This document shows positions 1-5,250 of a stretch of DNA of 5,250 bases, piece after piece. This DNA is from Zoogloeaceae bacterium (GTDB lineage: Bacteria; Pseudomonadota; Gammaproteobacteria; Burkholderiales; Rhodocyclaceae). Position numbers and translations under genes: made by a program. Under the pieces are notes generated by a model. That model saw nothing but the letters and a program-made list of their open reading frames with translations, was not told the origin of the DNA and searched no databases. The stretch spans positions 1-5,250 of the forward strand of contig JAISSL010000132.1 of the NCBI GenBank assembly GCA_031273145.1, in the 5' to 3' direction. Numbering within the stretch: position 1 is the first letter of the stretch; every line of letters begins with the position of its first letter.

Positions 1-1392
<1,392 letters not shown>

Positions 1393-1437
1393 AGCAATTT
1401 CCGGCAGTGTCAATGCCTTATTGCAATCAAAAAATGA

Positions 1438-1590
1438 CGAAAACAGTATCCCCCGTCATTCCGCGCGCCACGACTGGTCTATGCCATCACGGAAACACGT
1501 CTGCTGCCGGAGAAAACGCGGCGATTCATTGAGTTTCTGCGTGAGCGCCTGTGTCCTGATCCTGTGGACGGGTCTTGCAGGCAATCATGA
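1438..1590 (+). pseudogene. LysR-type regulator, C-terminal remnant
   Basis: After a stop at 1435-1437, a frame of about 50 codons runs to TGA at 1588-1590. Its core, 1474-1551, reads LVYAITETRLLPEKTR followed by RFIEFLRERL. This is the usual end of a LysR substrate-binding domain, where a strand containing VYxI/VYP leads into R-x-LPxKxRxFIxFL. Neither the helix-turn-helix nor the rest of the effector domain is present: upstream sequence in this frame belongs to the acyltransferase gene. No start or ribosome site is visible. I therefore read it as the 3' scrap of a regulator that once lay upstream of ilvD. It could instead be a chance match, but the run of matching residues is long for that. 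Confidence 0.55.
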
Positions 1591-1649
1591 TTTTCAAAAC
1601 AATTGCCATCCGCAAGACGACTTTTCTCCATGCCGGATTGAGGGGCGTG

Positions 1650-1678
1650 TTAACATACAAAGCCCCGATGTATTCAAT
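1650..1678 (+). promoter_or_regulatory. Candidate sigma-70 promoter of ilvD
   Basis: TTAACA at 1650-1655 (one mismatch to TTGACA) and TTCAAT at 1673-1678 (two mismatches to TATAAT) are separated by 17 bases. Transcription would start near 1685, giving a leader of roughly 30 bases before the ilvD ATG. This is the best pair in the gap between the LysR remnant and ilvD, but the -10 is weak and the call is tentative. Confidence 0.3.
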
Positions 1679-1706
1679 GCGAACCGGGTTTGCCCAAGCG
1701 TTTTCT

Positions 1707-1710
1707 GGAG
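1707..1710 (+). promoter_or_regulatory. Ribosome binding site deciding the ilvD start
   Basis: GGAG sits six bases before the ATG at 1717. This favours that ATG over an in-frame TTG at 1690, which has no such site and would add nine residues absent from known IlvD proteins. Confidence 0.75.
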
Positions 1711-1716
1711 AAAATC

Positions 1717-3579
1717 ATGCCTCAATACCGTTCCCGTCTTTCTACCCACGGTCGCAACATGGCCGGCGCGCGCGCCCTCTGGCGCGCAACCGGCGTCAAG
1801 GACGAAGATTTCGGCAAGCCGATCATTGCCGTCGTCAATTCCTTCACCCAGTTCGTCCCCGGACACGTCCACCTGAAGGAAATCGGGCAACTGGTGGCGC
1901 GGGAAATCGAAGCGGCAGGCGGCATCGCCAAGGAATTCAACACGATTGCCATTGACGACGGCATCGCCATGGGACACAGCGGGATGCTCTATTCCCTGCC
2001 TTCCCGCGAGTTGATTGCCGATTCGGTCGAATACATGGCAAACGCCCACTGTGCCGACGCGCTGGTCTGCATCTCCAATTGCGACAAAATCACGCCGGGC
2101 ATGTTGATGGCGGTCATGCGGCTCAATATTCCGGCAATCTTCGTCTCCGGCGGGCCGATGGAAGCTGGGAAATTCAATGAGAGCGACGGCAAGGTGATAA
2201 AGCTCGACTTGATTGACGCAATGGTCAAGGCCGCCGATACCTCGGTTTCCGAGGAAGATTTGGCAGTGATTGAGCGTAGCGCCTGTCCGACCTGCGGTTC
2301 CTGTTCCGGCATGTTTACCGCCAATTCGATGAATTGCTTGACCGAAGCCCTGGGACTGGCTCTGCCGGGCAATGGCACGCTGGTTGCCACCCACGCCGAC
2401 CGAAAGACGCTGTTTCTGCGGGCGGGACGGCTCATCGTGGAACTGGCAAAACGCTACTACGAAACGGGGGATGAAACGGCACTGCCGCGCAGTATCGCGT
2501 CCCATGCGGCGTTTGAAAATGCCATGAGCCTGGATGTGGCAATGGGCGGCTCGACCAATACCGTCCTGCATCTTCTCGCCATAGCGAACGAGGCGGGCGT
2601 GAAATTCGGCATGTCCGACATTGATGCCATTTCCCGCCGGGTTCCCTGTCTATGCAAGGTAGCGCCCGCGACCGACCTCTACCACATCGAGGACGTGCAT
2701 CGCGCGGGCGGCGTGATGAGCATTCTGGCGGAACTTTCCCAGGCCGGTCTGATTCAGAGGGATGTGCCGACCGTCTACGCAAAGACCCTGGGCGAAGCCA
2801 TGGATACCCACGATGTTGGCACCGTTGCCGATCTCAGCGTTCTGGAATTCTATAGTGCCGCGCCGGGCGGTGTGCCTTCGCTTACCGCGTTTTCCCAGGA
2901 TAATCGCTGGCCGGAACTCGACATTGACCGCACGCACGGCTGCATCCGCAATATCGCCAACGCCTACTCGAAGGATGGCGGCCTTGCCGTGCTGCATGGC
3001 AACCTCGCAATGAGCTGTATCGTCAAGACAGCCGGGGTGGATGAATCCATCCTCAAATTCACGGGCAAGGCCAGGGTATTTGAAAGTCAGGAGGATGCGT
3101 CAGAAGCCATTTTGGCCGGGAAGATCGTCGCGGGCGACGTGGTGGTGATCCGCTACGAAGGGCCGCAGGGCGGGCCGGGGATGCAGGAAATGCTCTATCC
3201 CACCAGTTACCTGAAATCGCGCGGACTGGGCAAGTCCTGCGCGCTTTTGACTGACGGGCGTTTTTCCGGCGGGACTTCGGGGCTTTCCATCGGGCATGTC
3301 TCGCCAGAAGCGGCGAACGGCGGCGCGATTGCCCTGGTGGAAGAGGGAGACATCATCGAGATTGACATTCCCGCTCGCCGCATTCATTTAGCCGTGGAAG
3401 ATACGAAACTGAGATTACGCCGCATCGAGATGGAAGTTAAGGGCGATGCCGCCTGGCGGCCTGCCGCGCGAAACCGCGTCATCTCCCGCGCTCTGGAAGC
3501 GTATGCGCTCTTCGCGGCTTCCGCAGACCGGGGCGGCGTGCGCGACCTCACGCAAGTCGTGCGGCGCAAGAAAAGCTGA
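1717..3579 (+). CDS. ilvD: Dihydroxy-acid dehydratase
   Basis: The product is 620 residues, close to the usual 610-620. It dehydrates 2,3-dihydroxy-isovalerate and 2,3-dihydroxy-3-methylvalerate to the 2-keto acids that precede valine, leucine and isoleucine. It acts in the cytoplasm with an iron-sulfur cluster and Mg2+. The family landmarks are in order: [19 protein letters not shown] at the start, [10 protein letters not shown], and the metal site IDDGIAMGH with Asp80/Asp81. NCDK follows with Cys122, then CPTCGSCSG with Cys190/193/196. GGSTN comes later, and RFSGGTSG (Ser517) with IGHVSPEAA near the end. The sequence reads through with no frameshift. One residue seems missing before Cys434 (LAMSC where relatives usually have two residues and Gly before Cys). 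The gene probably has its own promoter. No ilvA or ilvC neighbour is in view. Confidence 0.97.
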   Translation: MPQYRSRLSTHGRNMAGARALWRATGVKDEDFGKPIIAVVNSFTQFVPGHVHLKEIGQLVAREIEAAGGIAKEFNTIAIDDGIAMGHSGMLYSLPSRELIADSVEYMANAHCADALVCISNCDKITPGMLMAVMRLNIPAIFVSGGPMEAGKFNESDGKVIKLDLIDAMVKAADTSVSEEDLAVIERSACPTCGSCSGMFTANSMNCLTEALGLALPGNGTLVATHADRKTLFLRAGRLIVELAKRYYETGDETALPRSIASHAAFENAMSLDVAMGGSTNTVLHLLAIANEAGVKFGMSDIDAISRRVPCLCKVAPATDLYHIEDVHRAGGVMSILAELSQAGLIQRDVPTVYAKTLGEAMDTHDVGTVADLSVLEFYSAAPGGVPSLTAFSQDNRWPELDIDRTHGCIRNIANAYSKDGGLAVLHGNLAMSCIVKTAGVDESILKFTGKARVFESQEDASEAILAGKIVAGDVVVIRYEGPQGGPGMQEMLYPTSYLKSRGLGKSCALLTDGRFSGGTSGLSIGHVSPEAANGGAIALVEEGDIIEIDIPARRIHLAVEDTKLRLRRIEMEVKGDAAWRPAARNRVISRALEAYALFAASADRGGVRDLTQVVRRKKS

Positions 3580-3600
3580 TAGAACCATCCCCTGAATGCC

Positions 3601-3617
3601 CCTTTGAACACGAAAGG
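3601..3617 (+). promoter_or_regulatory. Small inverted repeat covering the lipoprotein ribosome site
   Basis: CCTTT at 3601-3605 pairs perfectly with AAAGG at 3613-3617 across a seven-base loop. AAAGG is the likely Shine-Dalgarno sequence of the gene starting at 3625, seven bases away. When folded, the hairpin would hide the site. Five base pairs is short, so this may have no effect. Confidence 0.3.
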
Positions 3618-3624
3618 TTCTGCC

Positions 3625-4134
3625 ATGCTGCTTTCTGCCATGTGCGCTAAAAAAATCCCGCTTTATGGGGTGCTTTTTTGCGTACTCACTGCCTGCGCGG
3701 CGACAGGCGTACTCAACCGTCAACCCTCTGCGCTCAAGCAGGCCGTTGCAGCGGTTGATGGCAGTTTTGGTCTGCGTTTTGGCAGGCCAAGTTTTTCCAA
3801 CTACTCAAAACGGGAAAAACTCATCGGTATCGTACTCGCGCAATTACCCGGCACGGGCAGGGACGACCCGCCGGATAACCTGCTGGCTGAACTCATTGAC
3901 TGTTTTGATGACCCTTCCCCTTCCGCTTCTGTCTTTCAGGATCAACCCGTTCCGCTCGGATGGGTGTGTTATTCCGCGTTAACGGGACTCGTTTATCACG
4001 AAGAAACCGATGAAGAAGGGGATATTACAGAGTGGGACGGCTATCCAGAATTCCCCGCCACCTTGCAGGACATGAAAGCCGCCAAAACAGCCTGGCAGAA
4101 GGTGTTGCGTGAAAAGACCTATCTGTCGTATTGA
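3625..4134 (+). CDS. Small predicted lipoprotein of unknown function
   Basis: The 169-residue product begins with a lipoprotein signal peptide: positive Lys9-Lys10, a hydrophobic stretch at 11-23, and the lipobox LTAC with the lipidated Cys24. The mature part is soluble and acidic in its second half (HEETDEEGDITEWDGY at about 125-140). It ends in a helix-like stretch, LQDMKAAKTAWQKVLREKTYLSY. Other cysteines are at 7, 19, 93 and 115. I chose the ATG at 3625 because AAAGG lies seven bases upstream. An inner ATG at 3640 would also keep the signal peptide, and a TTG at 3604 is less likely. The gene follows ilvD by 45 bases without a visible terminator, so read-through is possible. I do not recognise the family. 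Its 3' end overlaps a leftover gene start on the opposite strand. Confidence 0.7.
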   Translation: MLLSAMCAKKIPLYGVLFCVLTACAATGVLNRQPSALKQAVAAVDGSFGLRFGRPSFSNYSKREKLIGIVLAQLPGTGRDDPPDNLLAELIDCFDDPSPSASVFQDQPVPLGWVCYSALTGLVYHEETDEEGDITEWDGYPEFPATLQDMKAAKTAWQKVLREKTYLSY

Positions 4135-4148
4135 TGCAGTAGCGGCAT
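4119..4148 (-). pseudogene. Nine-codon stub of a second DUF3658-like gene
   Basis: On the minus strand, ATG at 4148 opens a frame reading MPLLHQYDR and then a TAG stop at 4119-4121. It resembles the start of the neighbouring minus-strand gene (MPLLLLYDEYEL from its second Met), and the DNA before it also matches that gene's upstream region. It overlaps the last codons of the lipoprotein gene. I read it as the remains of a deleted or overwritten paralogue and not as a working gene. Confidence 0.4.
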
Positions 4149-4164
4149 GGTCTTGAGTACTGAC
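4136..4164 (+). repeat. Imperfect direct repeat, left copy
   Basis: Bases 4136-4150 (GCAGTAGCGGCATGG) are identical to 4546-4560. TCTTGA (4151-4156) and TGAC (4161-4164) match 4567-4572 and 4577-4580. The left copy lacks six bases (GCATAG) present in the right copy. Weaker similarity continues to about 4191 (GAAG, CCTGA and CGC-CAA blocks). The repeat contains the start region of the minus-strand gene that it flanks. Confidence 0.75.
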
Positions 4165-4222
4165 CGAAGGTCGCCTGCCTGAGCGCGCAATGCTTAAAAC
4201 ACAAGGTTTACCACGCATGGCT

Positions 4223-4564
4223 TTAATGTTGGTTCTGGGCATTTGGAATCCGCACCTCGCTAAAACGAGGTCTCCCTAGGTAGCCTTGGGCTTCCAGCGC
4301 CCCGGAAGCTACCAGTTCCATGACGCGCCTGGTGTGCAAATGACCTACCGCTTCCGCATCCCAACAGGAAAAATTTCCGGCCTTAATTGCGTCATGGATT
4401 ACGCGAGCTACCTTCTGCCAGTACGCTTTGGCGCTACTCATGATGGCTTCGTCAATTCGGTTTAAACCTTCGGCTCCCAATTCCAAAGCAAGAGCTTGTT
4501 CCTCTTCTCCAGGAAGATCAGGGAGTTCGTATTCGTCATACAGTAGCAGTAGCGGCATGGGCAT
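4223..4564 (-). CDS. DUF3658-like small cytoplasmic protein
   Basis: The 113-residue product has no signal peptide or membrane segment. An acidic N-terminal part (YDEYELPDLPGEEEQ) leads into IDEAIMSSAKAYWQKVARVI at about 37-56 and then RRVMELVASGALEAQG at 79-94. It closes with RFSEVRIP at 100-107. This order (IDxxI, WqKVArVi, a helix ending SGxLEaqG, then RxSEVRlP) is what I know from DUF3658 domains, which have no settled function. The identification is from memory of the pattern. Two Met codons, 4564 and 4558, can start it; AGGA (TCCT at 4574-4577) is nine bases from the first. It is convergent with the lipoprotein gene and lies 84 bases behind the DUF4087 gene on the same strand, so co-transcription is possible. 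Confidence 0.72.
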   Translation of the reverse strand: MPMPLLLLYDEYELPDLPGEEEQALALELGAEGLNRIDEAIMSSAKAYWQKVARVIHDAIKAGNFSCWDAEAVGHLHTRRVMELVASGALEAQGYLGRPRFSEVRIPNAQNQH

Positions 4565-4580
4565 AGTCTTGAATCCTGAC
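4546..4580 (+). repeat. Imperfect direct repeat, right copy
   Basis: This is the partner of 4136-4164, 410 bases away. On the minus strand it spans the first codons, ribosome site and upstream DNA of the DUF3658-like gene. It differs from the left copy by an extra six bases, which make a doubled ATGCC start on the minus strand. A CAGTAG duplication just before it (4541-4552) doubles two Leu codons. Confidence 0.75.
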
Positions 4581-4648
4581 AGTGTTGATGAGAAGAAGCC
4601 TGACGCACAAGGCCAGCGGCAGCGAAGGCGGTTTGCTGGAATGCAGGG

Positions 4649-5050
4649 TTAGTCGAGCGCGGGATTTTCGGGTTCGGTGAGGGTGGGGTCTTTTCTGCAC
4701 ACGTCAAGCGATTGCGCTCTGGCGGAGGCAATGCTGATGAAGCGATGCGTTGCGACATTGACAACCCCTTTGATACACGCACAACCGTAGCCGTAGTAAC
4801 CATTGGTCTTGACCCATTGTGAACCGCTGAAGTCGGGGCTGAATTTCCAGACATCCTCAATTTGGTCTCCCCCTTGGGTTCCGATAATCCAATGACCATC
4901 ACGATCCACAAGCCAGATATTTTGTGGCGTCGGGTTCTCGAACCAGCCGCACCGGGTCTGGGTTTTCCGTTCAGGCTCGGCGGCGAATGCCGAACCGACG
5001 ACCAGCGCCGTCGCCGTCAGGAGAGCGAAGCACAGGGAGTGAACCTTCAT
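4649..5050 (-). CDS. DUF4087 secreted protein
   Basis: The 133-residue product begins with a Sec signal peptide: Lys2, a hydrophobic core at about 8-20, and a SAFAA/E cleavage region near 23-24. The mature domain carries the DUF4087 hallmarks RCGWFENPTP (33-42), DRDGHWII (49-56), an IGTQGG-type strand, and WVKTNGYYGYGCAC (79-92), with a late Cys118. Four cysteines (34, 90, 92, 118) could form disulfides in the periplasm. The family's function is unknown to me. The ATG at 5050 is supported by GAAAGG six bases upstream (CCTTTC at 5057-5062 on the plus strand). A longer frame reaching 5224 would bury the signal peptide and is rejected. A promoter at 5151-5179 fits. The DUF3658-like gene follows 84 bases downstream. 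Confidence 0.82.
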   Translation of the reverse strand: MKVHSLCFALLTATALVVGSAFAAEPERKTQTRCGWFENPTPQNIWLVDRDGHWIIGTQGGDQIEDVWKFSPDFSGSQWVKTNGYYGYGCACIKGVVNVATHRFISIASARAQSLDVCRKDPTLTEPENPALD

Positions 5051-5138
5051 ACAATGCCTTTCTGTGGGATAGCGTTGCAGCGGCCTGACAGCCAAGGTAA
5101 GCAGCAGGTGAAAAATGGCAGGGCAAATCGAAACCGCT

Positions 5139-5160
5139 CTGATAGGTTCAATCTTATCAG
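5139..5160. promoter_or_regulatory. Inverted repeat, possible operator between divergent genes
   Basis: CTGATA at 5139-5144 and TATCAG at 5155-5160 form perfect six-base half-sites around a ten-base centre. The right half overlaps the proposed -10 of the minus-strand promoter. The whole element lies just upstream of the plus-strand TATAAT, so a bound protein could affect both genes. It may equally be chance in a short AT-rich stretch. Confidence 0.3.
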
Positions 5161-5179
5161 GCAAGAGTATAATTCTCAA
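5151..5179 (-). promoter_or_regulatory. Candidate promoter of the DUF4087 gene
   Basis: On the minus strand TTGAGA (5179-5174, one mismatch to consensus) is followed after 17 bases by TAAGAT (5156-5151, two mismatches). Transcription would begin around 5145, about 95 bases before the ATG at 5050. Confidence 0.45.
5168..5173 (+). promoter_or_regulatory. Candidate -10 box of the rightward gene
   Basis: A perfect TATAAT lies about 45 bases before the start of the last gene. No good -35 sits at the right distance (GGTTCA at 5145-5150 is the nearest), so this promoter may depend on an activator. It overlaps the minus-strand promoter, so the two may compete. Confidence 0.4.
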
Positions 5180-5216
5180 ACCCGGCGAATGTGCCAGGCA
5201 ACAGAAGGAGAAAGTT

Positions 5217-5250
5217 TTGAACATGTTCAGAGGTATGCTGGTTTGGCTGG
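5217..5250 (+). CDS. Start of a rightward gene, truncated by window end
   Basis: A strong AAGGAG at 5205-5210 precedes two possible in-frame starts: TTG at 5217 (six bases away, ideal) and ATG at 5223 (twelve bases away). The visible residues are (M)NMFRGMLVWL, hydrophobic and consistent with the beginning of a membrane or exported protein. This is too short to name. It is divergent from the DUF4087 gene. Confidence 0.5.
   Translation, partial: MNMFRGMLVWL

Noticed and set aside
1394..1424. Hairpin after the acyltransferase (GCAAT/ATTGC outer, GGCA/TGCC inner) as a terminator
   Set aside because: The stem is interrupted and is followed on the plus strand by an A-rich run, not a T-run. The T-rich side faces the minus strand, where no gene ends.
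1587..1716. ATG at 1587 as a leader peptide for attenuation of ilvD
   Set aside because: There is no dense run of Ile/Leu/Val codons, no terminator-like hairpin, and the frame runs on into ilvD out of phase.
1594..2571. Long minus-strand open frame under ilvD
   Set aside because: It is antisense to highly conserved ilvD sequence, has low-complexity composition and matches no family.
4160..4171. GACC-gaa-GGTC hairpin as a terminator for the convergent genes
   Set aside because: It has only four pairs and no following T-run on either strand.
3979..4242. Minus-strand frame of 87 codons across the lipoprotein 3' end
   Set aside because: It has no ribosome site or recognisable motif, and it overlaps both the lipoprotein end and the repeat.

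Overview
The window looks like part of a proteobacterial chromosome, most likely betaproteobacterial. The main support is an IlvD protein whose whole length reads like the beta/gamma-proteobacterial type. GC content is moderate to high and the genes are tightly packed. I cannot name the genus. Order along the window: two tetranucleotide repeat arrays inside a truncated membrane acyltransferase gene (+), a leftover LysR-type regulator tail (+), ilvD (+), a small lipoprotein gene (+), two small genes on the minus strand (a DUF3658-like protein and a DUF4087 protein), and the first codons of a rightward gene that leaves the window.

The left edge is the most striking part. The first 68 bases are five CCTC units followed directly by twelve AATC units. 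They lie in an open frame that continues into the second half of an OafA-type acyltransferase-3/SGNH protein. As drawn the frame is open through the repeats. Gain or loss of one unit would send translation into a stop within about 10-50 bases. This is the architecture of a contingency (phase-variable) locus for O-acetylation of a surface glycan. The CCTC array also puts four G-triplets with one-base loops on the minus strand, which is an ideal G-quadruplex pattern.

The middle is ordinary metabolism. ilvD encodes dihydroxy-acid dehydratase of branched-chain amino-acid synthesis, and it is intact. Between it and the acyltransferase lies a short C-terminal LysR remnant, which suggests that the acyltransferase (or the DNA carrying it) replaced a regulator gene.

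The right third holds small poorly known genes: a lipoprotein, a DUF3658-like cytoplasmic protein and a secreted DUF4087 protein. The DUF3658-like gene is bracketed by imperfect direct copies of its own start region. The outer copy keeps a nine-codon stub that overlaps the end of the lipoprotein gene, which points to past duplication and loss. A divergent promoter region with a small inverted repeat separates the DUF4087 gene from the last, rightward gene.
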